64,000 nt of DNA from Variovorax soli NBRC 106424 (GTDB lineage: Bacteria; Pseudomonadota; Gammaproteobacteria; Burkholderiales; Burkholderiaceae_C). Positions 19,471-29,506 of this stretch are shown here, piece by piece. Every line of letters begins with the position of its first letter. The stretch's first letter is position 1. Below the pieces are notes generated by a model. The model did not search any database. It was not told where the DNA came from and saw only the letters and a list, made by a program, of their open reading frames with translations. The stretch spans positions 23,876-87,875 of the forward strand of contig NZ_BCUU01000009.1 in NCBI RefSeq assembly GCF_001591385.1, written 5' to 3'. A program made the position numbers and the translations under genes.

Positions 19471-20765
19471 TTCTGGAAGCGCTCCAGCTGCTCGTCGCCG
19501 CGCTTCACCGCGGCCTCGAGTGCCTCCTTGGGGCTCTTCTTGCCGCTCCAGATCTGCTCGGTTTCCTCGTCGATGATGGTGCGGATCTGCACGAAGTTGC
19601 CCAGGCGCACGCCGCGCGACTTGTCGGTGGTCTTGCGGATCATCTGCGTCACCGCCACGTCGGTGCCCGGGTTCTCCTTGTAGAAGCCCGAGGCATCGGT
19701 CAGCTTGTAGGCCGCCGTGGTGATGGGCAGGTAGCCCGTGCGCTTGTGGCTGTCGGACTGCACCTTGGTGTCGGACAGGAAGGTGAAGAAGCTGGCCACG
19801 CCCTTGTAGTGGTCGGCCGGCTTGCCCGACATGACCCACAGGCTGGCGCCGCCGATCACGGTGTTCTGCGGCGCGCCCTTCACGTCGGGGTAGTAGGGCA
19901 GGGTGGAGATGCCGTACTTGAACTTGGCGTCCTTGGCCACGCGGGCGTACAGGCCCGACGAGCCCGTCATCATGGCGCACTCGCCCGAGGGGAAGGCGGC
20001 GTCGGCCGTGTTGTTGCGGCCCTTGTAGACGAAGGTGCCGTCCTTGGCCATCTTGGCCAGGTTCTCGAAGTGCTTCACATGCAGCGGCGAGTTGAAGGCC
20101 AGGCGCGCCGAGGTGCCGCCAAAGCCGTTGTTCTGCGTCGCGTACAGGGTGTTGTGCCAGGCCGAGAAGCTTTCGAGCTGGGTCCAGCTCATCCAGCTGG
20201 TGGTGAAGGGGCACTTGTGGCCGCTGGCCTTGAGCTTGTCGGCCGCCGCCATGACCTCGGGCCAGGTGGTGGGCGCCTTCTCGGGGTCCAGGCCGGCCGC
20301 CTTGAAGGCGTCCTTGTTGTAATAGAAGATGGTGGTCGAGCTGTTGAACGGGAAGCTCAGCATCTGGCCGTTGGGCGCCGTGTAGTAGCCGGCCACGGCG
20401 GGCACGTACACGCTGGGGTCGAACTTGGCGCCGCCCGAGTTCATCACTTCGCCCACCGGCTTGATCGCGCCCTTGGAGGCCATCATGGTGGCGGTGCCCA
20501 CTTCGAACACCTGCAGGATGTCGGGCGCATTGCCGGCACGGAAGGCGGCAATGGCGGCGGTCATCGATTCGTCGTACTGGCCCTTGTAGGTGGGCACGAC
20601 CTTGTAGTCCTTTTGGCTGGCGTTGAACTGTTTGGCCAAGTCATTGACCCACTCGCCCAGCGGCCCGCTCATCGAATGCCACCACTGGATTTCGGTTTGA
20701 GCGTGGACTGGGGCGATCAGTGCGGCGGCCAGCGCGGCACCCATCGCTGCGGTCTTGATTTGCAT
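19455..20765 (-). CDS. ugpB: sn-Glycerol-3-phosphate ABC transporter substrate-binding protein UgpB
   Basis: Periplasmic binding protein capturing glycerol-3-phosphate and glycerophosphodiesters for UgpAEC. The 436-residue precursor has a Sec signal (MQIKTAAMGAALAAALIAP, cleavage after VHA) and then the UgpB-typical TEIQWWHSMSGPLGEWVNDL. The extracellular solute-binding family 1 fold covers the remainder. It is first in the operon; the stop codon lies in a strong hairpin and two further hairpins separate it from ugpA, fitting the usual excess of binding protein. serA is divergent 154 bp away. Confidence 0.95.
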   Translation of the reverse strand: MQIKTAAMGAALAAALIAPVHAQTEIQWWHSMSGPLGEWVNDLAKQFNASQKDYKVVPTYKGQYDESMTAAIAAFRAGNAPDILQVFEVGTATMMASKGAIKPVGEVMNSGGAKFDPSVYVPAVAGYYTAPNGQMLSFPFNSSTTIFYYNKDAFKAAGLDPEKAPTTWPEVMAAADKLKASGHKCPFTTSWMSWTQLESFSAWHNTLYATQNNGFGGTSARLAFNSPLHVKHFENLAKMAKDGTFVYKGRNNTADAAFPSGECAMMTGSSGLYARVAKDAKFKYGISTLPYYPDVKGAPQNTVIGGASLWVMSGKPADHYKGVASFFTFLSDTKVQSDSHKRTGYLPITTAAYKLTDASGFYKENPGTDVAVTQMIRKTTDKSRGVRLGNFVQIRTIIDEETEQIWSGKKSPKEALEAAVKRGDEQLERFQKANKG

Positions 20766-20809
20766 AAGGGAACACTCCTGCTTGGGAAATACGGAACCGT
20801 GTAGGGTAT

Positions 20810-20865
20810 TTGACAGTTGTTACACAGCGGAGTCAGCGTTTGTCACACGTTTTGAGTCGCGACTC
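20810..20865. promoter_or_regulatory. Operator-like elements in the ugpB/serA divergent region
   Basis: A -35-like TTGACA occurs at 20810-20815. Near-identical direct repeats TTGTTACACA (20817-20826) and TTGTCACACG (20840-20849) start 23 bp apart, about two helical turns. A 12-bp perfect palindrome GAGTCGCGACTC lies at 20854-20865. These are candidate regulator sites for ugpB and/or serA; a good -10 is not obvious and the regulator is unknown. Confidence 0.4.
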
Positions 20866-20877
20866 CACCGTAAAAAC

Positions 20878-20898
20878 CCTTCCGGTTTCCTTCCGGTT
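20878..20898 (+). repeat. Short tandem repeat in the serA leader
   Basis: CCTTCCGGTT occurs twice, at 20878-20887 and 20889-20898, an 11-bp tandem unit just upstream of the serA ribosome-binding site (AAGAAGG at 20908-20914). Possibly a protein site or chance duplication. Confidence 0.3.
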
Positions 20899-20919
20899 CT
20901 CACTTGCAAGAAGGCTTTC

Positions 20920-22155
20920 ATGACCACCGCCCGCACCTCGCTTCCCAAGGACAAGATCCATTTCCTGCTGCTCGAAGGCATTCATCCCTCGGCCGTGAAG
21001 CTGCTGCACGAGCAGGGCTACAGCCGGGTCGAGCAGGTGGCCGGCGCGCTCAGCGAGGACGAACTCAAGGCGCGCCTGGCGGACGTGCACTTCCTGGGCA
21101 TCCGTTCGCGCACGCAGCTCACGCGCGCCGTGTTCGAGGCCGCGCCCAAGCTGGTGGCGGCGGGTGCCTTCTGCATCGGCACCAACCAGATCGACCTGGA
21201 CGCCGCGCGCGAGCATGGCGTGGCGGTGTTCAACGCGCCGTATTCCAACACCCGCTCAGTAGCGGAACTGGTGCTGGCCGAGGCCATCCTGCTGCTGCGC
21301 GGCGTGCCGGAAAAAAGCGCGGTGGCACACCGGGGCGGCTGGCTCAAGTCGGCGGAGAACGCCTTCGAGATCCGGGGCAAGACGCTGGGCATCGTGGGCT
21401 ACGGCTCCATCGGCGCGCAGCTGTCGGTGCTGGCCGAGGCGCTGGGCATGCAGGTGGCCTTCTACGACGTGGTGACCAAGCTGCCGCTGGGCAATGCCCG
21501 CCAGGTGCGCGACCTGCACGAGCTGCTGGCGCAAAGCGACATCGTCAGCCTGCACGTGCCAGAGACGCCGGCCACACAATGGATGATCGGCGAGCGCGAG
21601 ATCGCGGCCATGAAGCCGGGGTCCATCCTCATCAACGCCTCGCGCGGCACGGTGGTCGAAATCGAGCCGCTGGCCAAGGCGCTGAAGGACAGGAGGCTGC
21701 TGGGCGCCGCCATCGACGTCTTCCCGGTCGAGCCCAAGAGCAACAAGGACGAGTTCCAGTCGCCGCTGCGCGGGCTGGACAACGTGATCCTCACCCCGCA
21801 CATCGGCGGCTCCACCATGGAGGCGCAGGCCAACATCGGCCTCGAAGTGGCCGAGAAGCTGGTGAAGTACAGCGACAACGGCACCACCACCTCGTCGGTC
21901 AACTTTCCTGAAGTGGCGCTGCCGGCCCACCCCGGCAAGCACCGGCTGCTGCACATCCACCGCAACGTGCCGGGCGTGCTGTCGGAGATCAACCGCGTGT
22001 TTGCCGAAAACGGCATCAACATTTCGGCCCAGTACCTGCAGACCAACGACAAGATCGGCTACGTGGTGACGGACATCGATGCGGCCTATTCGGACCTGGC
22101 GCTTGAAAAGCTGGCCAAGGTGCCCGGCACCATCCGCAGCCGGGTGCTCTTCTAG
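20920..22155 (+). CDS. serA: D-3-phosphoglycerate dehydrogenase
   Basis: Oxidises 3-phosphoglycerate to 3-phosphohydroxypyruvate, the first step of serine synthesis; E. coli-type enzymes also reduce 2-oxoglutarate to D-2-hydroxyglutarate. The 411-residue length matches the short E. coli type. NAD-binding GIVGYGSIGAQLS, catalytic Arg/Glu regions (INASRGTVVEIEPL) and His (TPHIGGSTMEAQ) are present, followed by a C-terminal ACT domain (about residues 340-411, HIHRNVPGVLSEINRVF) that binds serine for feedback control. The ATG at 20920 has AAGAAGG upstream; the frame extends further but without homology. Confidence 0.96.
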   Translation: MTTARTSLPKDKIHFLLLEGIHPSAVKLLHEQGYSRVEQVAGALSEDELKARLADVHFLGIRSRTQLTRAVFEAAPKLVAAGAFCIGTNQIDLDAAREHGVAVFNAPYSNTRSVAELVLAEAILLLRGVPEKSAVAHRGGWLKSAENAFEIRGKTLGIVGYGSIGAQLSVLAEALGMQVAFYDVVTKLPLGNARQVRDLHELLAQSDIVSLHVPETPATQWMIGEREIAAMKPGSILINASRGTVVEIEPLAKALKDRRLLGAAIDVFPVEPKSNKDEFQSPLRGLDNVILTPHIGGSTMEAQANIGLEVAEKLVKYSDNGTTTSSVNFPEVALPAHPGKHRLLHIHRNVPGVLSEINRVFAENGINISAQYLQTNDKIGYVVTDIDAAYSDLALEKLAKVPGTIRSRVLF

Positions 22156-22242
22156 CCACGCCGGGCGGGCCTTTGGCCCCTGCCTTAAAATGACCGGCCC
22201 CGGCTCATGGGGCGCGCAGCGCCCAGCCGAGGCCCCATCCCG

Positions 22243-25200
22243 ATGAATGCTCCGACCGCGCTGACCGCGTTGTTGTCGCAGGCTGCCGAGCCGGTGCGAC
22301 TGCGCGAGATCCCGTACAACTACACCAGTTTCTCCGACCGAGAAATCGTTATCCGCCTGCTGGGCGAACGCGGTTGGTCACTGCTCCAGGTGCTGCGCGA
22401 CGAGCGCCGCACGGGCCGCTCGGCCCGCATGCTCTACGAGGTGCTGGGCGACATCTGGGTGGTCCAGCGCAATCCCTACCTGGTGGACGACCTGCTGGAC
22501 AACCCGCGCCGGCGCAGCCAGCTGGTGGAGGCCCTGCACCACCGCATGGCCGAGGTGCAGAAGCGCCGCACGCCCGACGCCGACCCCCAGCGCGACGCCC
22601 TGGTGGGCGAGCTCACCGGCCTGGTGTCGCAGGCCATCGACGCCTTCGACGCCAAGTTCCGCGACGTGGCGCAGCTGCGCCGCAAGGCCACCCGGGCCCT
22701 GCGCCGGGTCACGGCCAAGGACAACATCAAGTTCGACGGCCTGTCGCGCGTCTCGCACGTCACCGACGCCACCGACTGGCGGGTCGAATACCCCTTCGTG
22801 GTGCTCACGCCCGACTCCGAGGCCGAGATGGCCGAGCTGGTCAAGACCTGCATCGAACTGGGCCTGACCATCATCCCGCGCGGGGGCGGCACGGGCTACA
22901 CCGGCGGCGCCATTCCGCTGACCTGGAACAGCGCGGTCATCAACACCGAGAAGCTCGAGGCCATGACCGAGGTCGAGCTGGTCTCGCTGCCCGGCCTCGA
23001 CGCACCGGTGCCCACCATCCATACCGAGGCGGGCGTGGTCACCCAGCGTGTGGCCGATGCGGCCGAGCGGGCCGGCTTCGTCTTCGCGGTGGACCCCACT
23101 TCCGCCGAGGCCTCCTGCGTGGGCGGCAATGTCGCCATGAACGCGGGCGGCAAGAAGGCCGTGCTGTGGGGCACGGCGCTGGACAACCTGGCCTCGTGGC
23201 GCATGGTCACGCCCCAGGCCGAGTGGCTGGAAGTCACCCGCGTGGGCCACAACCTGGGCAAGATCCACGACGCCGAGGTGGCGGCGTTCGACCTGACCTA
23301 CTACGCGGCCGACGGCAAGACCCTGCTGCGTACCGAGCGGCTCGAGATTCCGGGCAGGAGCTTCCGCAAGGAAGGCCTGGGCAAGGACGTGACCGACAAG
23401 TTCCTCTCGGGCCTGCCGGGCATCCAGAAGGAGGGCTGCGACGGCCTGATCACCAGCTGCCGCTGGGTGGTGCACCGCATGCCCGAGCACACCCGCACGG
23501 TGTGCCTGGAGTTCTTCGGCAACGCCAAGGACGCGGTGCCCAGCATCGTCGAGATCAAGGACTTCATGTTCGCCGAGCAGCGCCGTACGGGCGTGATGCT
23601 GGCCGGCCTGGAGCACCTGGACGACCGCTACCTGAAGGCGGTGGGCTACGCCACCAAGTCCAAGAAGCACGGCGGCGGCTTGCCCAAGATGGTGCTGGTG
23701 GGCGACATCGCCGGCGACGATGCCGACGCCGTGGCGCGGGCCACGTCGGAGGTGGTGCGCATCGCCAATTCGCGCAGCGGCGAGGGCTTCATCGCCATCA
23801 GCCCCGAGGCGCGCAAGAAGTTCTGGCTGGACCGCAAGCGCACCGCGGCCATCAGCCGCCACACCAACGCCTTCAAGATCAACGAGGACGTGGTGATCCC
23901 GCTGCCGCGCATGGCCGAGTATTCGGACGGCATCGAGCGCATCAACATCGAGCTGAGCCTCGCGAACAAGCTCGCGCTGTGCGACGCGCTGGAGGTTTTC
24001 CTCACCCGCGGCAACCTGCCGCTGGGCAAGACCGACGACGCCAACGACATTCCCTCGGCCGAACTGCTGGAAGACCGCGTGGCCCAGGCTGTGGCGCTGG
24101 TGCAGGAGGTGCGCGAACGCTGGGCCGGCTGGCTGCGCGACGTGGATGCGCTGTTCCCGCACCTGCAGGACCATTCCCTGCGCGCGAGCTGGAAGACCCA
24201 GATTCGCGCCCCGCTGCAGCAGATCTTCTCCGGCGCCGCTTTCGCGCCGATCCTGGCGGAGTGCAATGCGATCCACCAGCGGGTGCTCAAGGGCCGCGTG
24301 TGGGTGGCGCTGCACATGCATGCCGGCGACGGCAATGTGCACACCAACATCCCGGTCAACAGCGACAACTACGAGATGCTGCAAACCGCGCATGCCGCGG
24401 TGGCCCGCATCATGGTGCTGGCGCGCAGCCTGGGCGGCGTCATTTCCGGCGAGCACGGCATCGGCATCACCAAGCTGGAGTTCCTCACGGACGAGGAACT
24501 GGCCCCCTTCACCGACTACAAGCGCCGCGTCGACCCCGAGGGCCGCTTCAACAAGGGCAAGCTGCTGCGCGTGCAAGGGCAGGGCGCACCGGTGCTGCAT
24601 GCCGACCTGACCAACGCCTACACGCCCAGCTTCGGCCTGATGGGGCACGAGTCGCTCATCATGCAGCAAAGCGACATCGGCGCCATTGCCGATTCGGTCA
24701 AGGACTGCCTGCGCTGCGGCAAGTGCAAGCCGGTGTGCGCCACCCACGTGCCGCGCGCCAACCTGCTGTACTCGCCGCGCAACAAGATCCTGGCGACCTC
24801 GCTGCTGGTCGAGGCCTTCCTGTACGAAGAGCAGACCCGCCGCGGCATCAGCATCAAGCACTGGGAAGAATTTGAAGACGTGGCCGACCACTGCACGGTG
24901 TGCCACAAGTGCTTCACGCCCTGCCCGGTGAAGATCGACTTCGGCGACGTGTCGATGAACATGCGCAACCTGCTGCGCAAGATGGGGCAGAAGAGCTTCC
25001 GGCCCGGCAATGCGGCGGCCATGTTCTTCCTCAATGCCACCAACCCGACCACCATCAAGGCGGTGCGCACGGGCATGGTCGAGGTGGGCTTCAAGGCCCA
25101 GCGTTTCGCCAACGACCTGCTGCGCGTGGCCACCAGGAAGCAGACCGCCCACCCGCCGGCCACGCTGGGCCCGGCGCCGGTGAAGGAGCAGGTCATCCAC

Positions 25201-26124
25201 TTCGTCAACAAGAAGATGCCGGGCGGCCTGCCCAAGAAGACGGCGCGCGCGCTGCTGGACATCGAGGACGCGAACTACGTCCCGATCATTCGCGACCCGA
25301 AGGCCACCACGTCGGAAACCGAGGCGGTGTTCTACTTCCCGGGTTGCGGCTCGGAGCGCCTGTTCTCGCAGGTGGGCCTGGCCACGCAAGCCATGCTCTG
25401 GCATGCCGGCGTGCAGACCGTGCTGCCGCCGGGCTACCTGTGCTGCGGCTATCCGCAGCGCGGCAGCGGCCAGTACGACAAGGCCGAGCAGATGATCACC
25501 GACAACCGGGTGCTGTTCCACCGCGTGGCCAACACGCTCAACTACCTGGACATCAAGACGGTGGTGGTGAGCTGCGGCACCTGCTACGACCAGCTGCAGG
25601 GCTACCAGTTCGACAAGATCTTCCCGGGCTGCCGCATCGTGGACATCCACGAATACCTGCTCGAAAAGGGCATCACCCTGGGCGATGCCGCGGGCGGCGG
25701 CTACCTGTACCACGACCCCTGCCACAGCCCCATGAAGCAGCAGGACCCGATGAAGACGGTCAAGGCGCTGGTGGGCGACAACGTGCTCAAGAGCGACCGC
25801 TGCTGCGGCGAGTCGGGCACGCTGGGCGTGAGCCGGCCGGACATCTCCACCCAGATCCGCTTCCGCAAGGAAGAAGAGCTGAAGAAGGGCGAAGCCGCGC
25901 TGCGCCAGGGCGGCCTGGTCGGCCAGAAGGACAACGTGAAGATCCTCACCAGCTGCCCGAGCTGCCTGCAGGGCCTTTCCCGCTATGGCAACGACCTGAA
26001 CAACGGCCTGCTGGAAGCCGACTACATCGTGGTCGAGATGGCCCGCCAGATCCTGGGCGAGGAATGGATGCCGCAATATGTGGAGGCCGCCAACCAGGGC
26101 GGCATCGAGCGGGTGCTGGTATGA
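22243..26124 (+). CDS. DUF3683-type FAD/iron-sulfur oxidoreductase (2-hydroxyacid dehydrogenase-like)
   Basis: A 1293-residue multidomain flavo-iron-sulfur protein. Order: DUF3683 region (about 1-170), PCMH FAD-binding domain (about 180-420; [17 protein letters not shown]), FAD-oxidase C-terminal domain with the metal site [12 protein letters not shown] and [12 protein letters not shown] (about 660-790), two cysteine clusters of 4Fe-4S type ([11 protein letters not shown] and [13 protein letters not shown], about 825-905), and two CCG/heterodisulfide-reductase-like cysteine domains (YFPGCGSE...CCGYP and CHSP...CCGESGT). The layout resembles YdiJ and D-lactate dehydrogenases, which pass electrons to quinone or cytochrome. 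It starts 87 bp after serA on the same strand. D-2-hydroxyglutarate or D-lactate is the likely substrate, by inference. Confidence 0.88.
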   Translation: MNAPTALTALLSQAAEPVRLREIPYNYTSFSDREIVIRLLGERGWSLLQVLRDERRTGRSARMLYEVLGDIWVVQRNPYLVDDLLDNPRRRSQLVEALHHRMAEVQKRRTPDADPQRDALVGELTGLVSQAIDAFDAKFRDVAQLRRKATRALRRVTAKDNIKFDGLSRVSHVTDATDWRVEYPFVVLTPDSEAEMAELVKTCIELGLTIIPRGGGTGYTGGAIPLTWNSAVINTEKLEAMTEVELVSLPGLDAPVPTIHTEAGVVTQRVADAAERAGFVFAVDPTSAEASCVGGNVAMNAGGKKAVLWGTALDNLASWRMVTPQAEWLEVTRVGHNLGKIHDAEVAAFDLTYYAADGKTLLRTERLEIPGRSFRKEGLGKDVTDKFLSGLPGIQKEGCDGLITSCRWVVHRMPEHTRTVCLEFFGNAKDAVPSIVEIKDFMFAEQRRTGVMLAGLEHLDDRYLKAVGYATKSKKHGGGLPKMVLVGDIAGDDADAVARATSEVVRIANSRSGEGFIAISPEARKKFWLDRKRTAAISRHTNAFKINEDVVIPLPRMAEYSDGIERINIELSLANKLALCDALEVFLTRGNLPLGKTDDANDIPSAELLEDRVAQAVALVQEVRERWAGWLRDVDALFPHLQDHSLRASWKTQIRAPLQQIFSGAAFAPILAECNAIHQRVLKGRVWVALHMHAGDGNVHTNIPVNSDNYEMLQTAHAAVARIMVLARSLGGVISGEHGIGITKLEFLTDEELAPFTDYKRRVDPEGRFNKGKLLRVQGQGAPVLHADLTNAYTPSFGLMGHESLIMQQSDIGAIADSVKDCLRCGKCKPVCATHVPRANLLYSPRNKILATSLLVEAFLYEEQTRRGISIKHWEEFEDVADHCTVCHKCFTPCPVKIDFGDVSMNMRNLLRKMGQKSFRPGNAAAMFFLNATNPTTIKAVRTGMVEVGFKAQRFANDLLRVATRKQTAHPPATLGPAPVKEQVIHFVNKKMPGGLPKKTARALLDIEDANYVPIIRDPKATTSETEAVFYFPGCGSERLFSQVGLATQAMLWHAGVQTVLPPGYLCCGYPQRGSGQYDKAEQMITDNRVLFHRVANTLNYLDIKTVVVSCGTCYDQLQGYQFDKIFPGCRIVDIHEYLLEKGITLGDAAGGGYLYHDPCHSPMKQQDPMKTVKALVGDNVLKSDRCCGESGTLGVSRPDISTQIRFRKEEELKKGEAALRQGGLVGQKDNVKILTSCPSCLQGLSRYGNDLNNGLLEADYIVVEMARQILGEEWMPQYVEAANQGGIERVLV

Positions 26125-26152
26125 GCACAGCACCGATGAGCCGGAGGGCATG

Positions 26153-26602
26153 ATGGGAGCATTGGCGTCGAGCGGCATCGTCAGCTGCCCCCTGTGCGAG
26201 GGCAGCGGCGGACGGCTGGTGTACGAGACCCCCAGGTTCCGGGTGATCCACGCCTCGGAAGCGGGCTTCCCGGCCTTCTATCGCCTGATCTGGCGCGAGC
26301 ATGTGCGCGAGTTTTCCGATCTGTCCAAGGAGGACCGCCTGCTGTGCATGGAGGCGGTGACGGTCATCGAGCAGTCCATGCGCGAGCTGCTCTCGCCCAC
26401 CAAGATGAACCTGGCAACCCTGGGCAACGTGGTGCCGCACCTGCACTGGCACCTGATCGCCCGTTTCGACTGGGACAGCCATTTCCCAAGCCCCGTCTGG
26501 TCGGCTGCGCAGCGCGAACGCGCCGTGCAGCGCGAGGCCGAGGTGGCGGCCAGGCTGCCGGCGCTCGAATCGCGCATCATCGAGAGACTCAGGAGTTCCT
26601 AG
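26153..26602 (+). CDS. HIT family protein
   Basis: A 149-residue histidine-triad nucleotide hydrolase/transferase-like protein. An N-terminal CPLC pair (ISCPLCEG in context) may bind zinc; the catalytic triad is HLHWHLIARF, the HxHxHxx motif. GGAGGG lies just upstream of two adjacent ATGs (26150, 26153); 26153 gives the better spacing. It begins 28 bp after the flavoprotein gene and ends 2 bp before the DUF971 gene, so the three are probably co-transcribed. Substrate unknown. Confidence 0.88.
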   Translation: MGALASSGIVSCPLCEGSGGRLVYETPRFRVIHASEAGFPAFYRLIWREHVREFSDLSKEDRLLCMEAVTVIEQSMRELLSPTKMNLATLGNVVPHLHWHLIARFDWDSHFPSPVWSAAQRERAVQREAEVAARLPALESRIIERLRSS

Positions 26603-26604
26603 AC

Positions 26605-27021
26605 ATGGCAGGTCTGCAGTCCGGGGCGCCGACGCCCCAATCGATCACCTTGCACGGCCAGTCGCGCGTGCTCGAGGTGGGTTTTTCCGATGGCGCCGTC
26701 TTTCGCATCCCCTTCGAGCTGATGCGCATCTATTCGCCCTCGGCCGAGGTGCAGGGCCACGGTCCGGGCCAGGAGGTGCTGCAGACCGGCAAGCGCGAGG
26801 TGCAGATCGTCGACCTGCAGCCGGTGGGCAACTATGCGGTGCAGCCCACCTTCAGCGACGGCCACGACTCGGGCATCTATTCGTGGGACCTGCTGTACGA
26901 GCTGGGTGCCAACGAGAAGTCGCTGTGGGCCGAATACGCGTCGCGCCTGGCCGCTGCCGGTGTGGATCGCGATGCGCCCATGCCCGAAAAGGGCGGCGGC
27001 CACGCCTGCGGCAGCCACTGA
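26605..27021 (+). CDS. DUF971 family protein
   Basis: A 138-residue protein with the DUF971/gamma-butyrobetaine-hydroxylase N-terminal-like fold (about residues 10-100; core RIPFELMRIYSPSAEVQGHG and later YSWDLLYELG), a domain associated with iron-sulfur protein assembly factors in some organisms. The C-terminus ends in a His/Cys-bearing tail (GGGHACGSH) that might bind metal. AGGAG precedes the ATG by about 9 nt. It sits between the HIT gene and ubiE; a DUF971-ubiE pair is common in Burkholderiales. Confidence 0.88.
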   Translation: MAGLQSGAPTPQSITLHGQSRVLEVGFSDGAVFRIPFELMRIYSPSAEVQGHGPGQEVLQTGKREVQIVDLQPVGNYAVQPTFSDGHDSGIYSWDLLYELGANEKSLWAEYASRLAAAGVDRDAPMPEKGGGHACGSH

Positions 27022-27116
27022 AGCCATCGCCTCCGGGCACGGAAATACCACAAATGCCCGCCGACCGTGCGGGGTCGTCGGCTTGGAAATAGGGCTTCCG
27101 TCCTAACATGCGTGCC

Positions 27117-27848
27117 ATGAGCAGCACGCATTTCGGATTCGAGCAGGTTGAAGAGCAGGACAAGGCGCGCCGCGTGCGCGGCGTCTTCGATTCCGTGGCC
27201 TCGCGCTACGACCTGATGAACGACCTGATGTCCGGCGGACTGCACCGCGCCTGGAAGGCCTACACCGTCATGGTCGCCAACCTGCGCGAAGGCTCGCGCG
27301 TGCTCGACATTGCCGGCGGCACGGGCGACCTGTCGCAGGCGTTCGCGCGCAAGGTCGGCGAATCGGGCCAGGTGGTGCACACCGACATCAACGAGGCCAT
27401 GCTGCGCACCGGCCGCGACCGCCTGCTCGACGCCGGTGTGGCGCTGCCCACGCTGGTGTGCGACGCCGAGAAGCTGCCCTTTCCCGACAACTATTTCGAC
27501 GTGGTGAGCGTCGCCTTCGGCCTGCGCAACATGACGCACAAGGACGCGGCGCTCAAGGAGATGAACCGCGTGCTCAAGCCGGGCGGCAAGCTGCTCGTGC
27601 TGGAGTTCTCCAAGGTGGCCAAGCCCTTGGCCAAGGTCTACGACTGGTATTCGTTCCAGGTGCTGCCGCGCCTGGGCAAGCTGGTGGCCGGTGACGACGC
27701 GAGTTACCGCTATCTGGCTGAGTCCATCCGCATGCATCCCGCCCAAGAAGAACTTAAAACCCTGATGAAGGAGGGCGGTTTCGGGCATGTGGACTATCAC
27801 AACATGACCGGGGGCGTGGTTGCCCTGCATGTTGGAATCAAGTGTTGA
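27117..27848 (+). CDS. ubiE: Ubiquinone/menaquinone C-methyltransferase UbiE
   Basis: SAM-dependent C-methyltransferase of ubiquinone synthesis (2-polyprenyl-6-methoxy-benzoquinol methylation). The 243-residue protein has [17 protein letters not shown] near the N-terminus, the SAM motif [12 protein letters not shown], and the family signature [18 protein letters not shown] chose the ATG at 27117 ([11 protein letters not shown]), with an in-frame ATG three codons earlier as alternative. It opens the ubiE-Tim44-ubiJ-ubiB run. Confidence 0.96.
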   Translation: MSSTHFGFEQVEEQDKARRVRGVFDSVASRYDLMNDLMSGGLHRAWKAYTVMVANLREGSRVLDIAGGTGDLSQAFARKVGESGQVVHTDINEAMLRTGRDRLLDAGVALPTLVCDAEKLPFPDNYFDVVSVAFGLRNMTHKDAALKEMNRVLKPGGKLLVLEFSKVAKPLAKVYDWYSFQVLPRLGKLVAGDDASYRYLAESIRMHPAQEELKTLMKEGGFGHVDYHNMTGGVVALHVGIKC

Positions 27849-27874
27849 AAGAAAAGCGCCCTAGAGGAGACGCC

Positions 27875-28882
27875 ATGAAGAAATTGATGCCTGTTCTGTT
27901 TGCCTGTGCCATCGCCCTTGCGAGCATCCAAGCGGATGCCGCGCGCATCGGCGGCGGCAAGTCGGTAGGCCGCCAGTCCAGCAACGTGACGCAGCGCGAG
28001 GCGGCTCCCAGCGCCCCGACCAACACGGCAGCGCCCACGCAGTCGGCCAATCCGTCGGCTGCTACCGCCAAGCCTGGCACTGCCGCACCCGCGGCAGCGC
28101 CCAAGCGTCCGTGGGGCGCCATGCTCGGCGGCCTGGCGGCCGGCCTGGGCCTGGCGTGGCTGGCCAATTCGCTGGGCCTGGGCCCGGCCTTTGCCAACTT
28201 CCTGCTGATCATGCTGGTGGCCATGGCCGCGCTCATTGCGTGGCGGATGTTCAGCGCCCGCAAGTCGCCGCCGGCCCGCCAGGGCGGCTACGCCTTCCAG
28301 GGCGCGGGCGGCCCGGCCACGGCCACGGCACCCGCGCAGTACAGCCCGAACAACGTCGGCAACGATGCCTCGGCACGCCCCTGGGAGCGCCAGGGCGCGG
28401 CCTTCGACGCCGGTGCGTCGGCCCAGCACGGCTCGGCCGCGCTGGCCGGCGGCAGCATGATCGGCTCGGCCCTGTCGGGTGCGCAGTCGTGGGGCATCCC
28501 GGCCGGCTTCGACACCGACGGCTTCCTGGCCGCTGCCAAGCGCAACTTCGTGACGCTGCAGGACGCCTGGGACAAGAGCGACATCACCATGCTGCGTTCC
28601 ATGATGACCGACGGCATGGTCGGCGAGATCCGCGCGCAACTGGCCGAGCGCGAGGCGCACACGGGTGGCCAGCCCAACAAGACGGAAGTGGTCATGCTCG
28701 ACGCCAAGCTGCTGGGCATCGAGGAGCTGCCCGACGTCTACATGGCCAGCGTCGAGTTCTCCGGCATGATCCGCGAAGACATGTCGGCCGGCCCGAGCCC
28801 CTTCCGCGAGGTCTGGAACATGACCAAGCCGTTGAACGGCAGCAGCGGCTGGCTGGTGGCGGGCGTGCAAGCGCTGCAGTAA
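27875..28882 (+). CDS. Tim44-like domain protein, exported or membrane-anchored
   Basis: A 335-residue protein. It begins with a signal-like segment (MKKLMPVLFACAIALASIQA), then an Ala/Pro/Thr-rich low-complexity linker, two closely spaced membrane helices (about residues 85-125, LGGLAAGLGLAWLAN and LLIMLVAMAALIAWRMF), a second low-complexity region and a C-terminal Tim44-like domain (about 205-335; NFVTLQDAWDKSDITMLRSM). Tim44-like domains bind membranes in mitochondria and bacteria. AGAGGAG precedes the ATG. It lies between ubiE and ubiJ, so a role near the quinone-synthesis complex is an inference from context. Confidence 0.85.
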   Translation: MKKLMPVLFACAIALASIQADAARIGGGKSVGRQSSNVTQREAAPSAPTNTAAPTQSANPSAATAKPGTAAPAAAPKRPWGAMLGGLAAGLGLAWLANSLGLGPAFANFLLIMLVAMAALIAWRMFSARKSPPARQGGYAFQGAGGPATATAPAQYSPNNVGNDASARPWERQGAAFDAGASAQHGSAALAGGSMIGSALSGAQSWGIPAGFDTDGFLAAAKRNFVTLQDAWDKSDITMLRSMMTDGMVGEIRAQLAEREAHTGGQPNKTEVVMLDAKLLGIEELPDVYMASVEFSGMIREDMSAGPSPFREVWNMTKPLNGSSGWLVAGVQALQ

Positions 28883-28945
28883 AAAGTCAGCCTGGGGCGG
28901 CCGCCGCAAAGCGGGGCGCCTGCGTGACGCGACGATAATGGGGAC

Positions 28946-29506
28946 ATGGCCACACCATCGTCCCCATTTGCTTTTCTCGCCGAGCTGTTCGACAAGGCGT
29001 CGAGCCGACTGCAGCCCCCCGCGTGGGCCATCCACGAGATCCAGCATCGGACGGTGCTCTTCCTCAACCATGTGCTGCAGCAGGAGCCCGAGGCGCAGGC
29101 GCGCCTGAAGCGCCAGCAGGGCCAGGTGGTGGAGGCGCGCTGGCGCGGCATCTTCATTCGCCTGGTGGCCACGCCCGCCGGCCTGCTCGACCTGGCGCCC
29201 GAGGGCGCCACGCCCGACCTGACGTTGAGCATCACGCAGGAAAACCCGCTGGAGCTGGCGCAGGCGGCCATGCTGGGTGACAAGCCCATGGTGCGCATCG
29301 TCGGCGACGTGCAACTGGCCGCCGAGGTCAACTGGCTGGTCGACCATGTCCGCTGGGACGTGGAGGACGACCTGGCGCGCGTCATCGGCGACGTGCCCGC
29401 GCATGCCATCGGCAATGCCGCGCGCAGGATGGTGGCGGGCTTGCGCCAGTTCGTCGACAAGGCGGCTCGCAAAGGCCCTGCTGCCACGAAGTCCGACGCC
29501 GAATGA
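28946..29506 (+). CDS. ubiJ: Ubiquinone biosynthesis accessory factor UbiJ (SCP2 domain)
   Basis: Lipid-binding accessory protein of the aerobic Ubi metabolon; the SCP2 sterol-carrier domain binds the isoprenoid intermediates. In the 186-residue protein the SCP2-like domain spans about residues 20-120 ([19 protein letters not shown]), followed by a helical C-terminal region. The last codons overlap the ubiB ATG (ATGA), matching the ubiE-ubiJ-ubiB order of E. coli apart from the inserted Tim44-like gene. Confidence 0.92.
   Translation: MATPSSPFAFLAELFDKASSRLQPPAWAIHEIQHRTVLFLNHVLQQEPEAQARLKRQQGQVVEARWRGIFIRLVATPAGLLDLAPEGATPDLTLSITQENPLELAQAAMLGDKPMVRIVGDVQLAAEVNWLVDHVRWDVEDDLARVIGDVPAHAIGNAARRMVAGLRQFVDKAARKGPAATKSDAE

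Noticed and set aside
22378..26178. A 1266-codon open frame on the minus strand
   Set aside because: It lies opposite the DUF3683 oxidoreductase gene. Its His/Ala/Gly/Arg-rich, low-complexity translation is the usual antisense shadow in high-GC DNA; no domain is recognisable.
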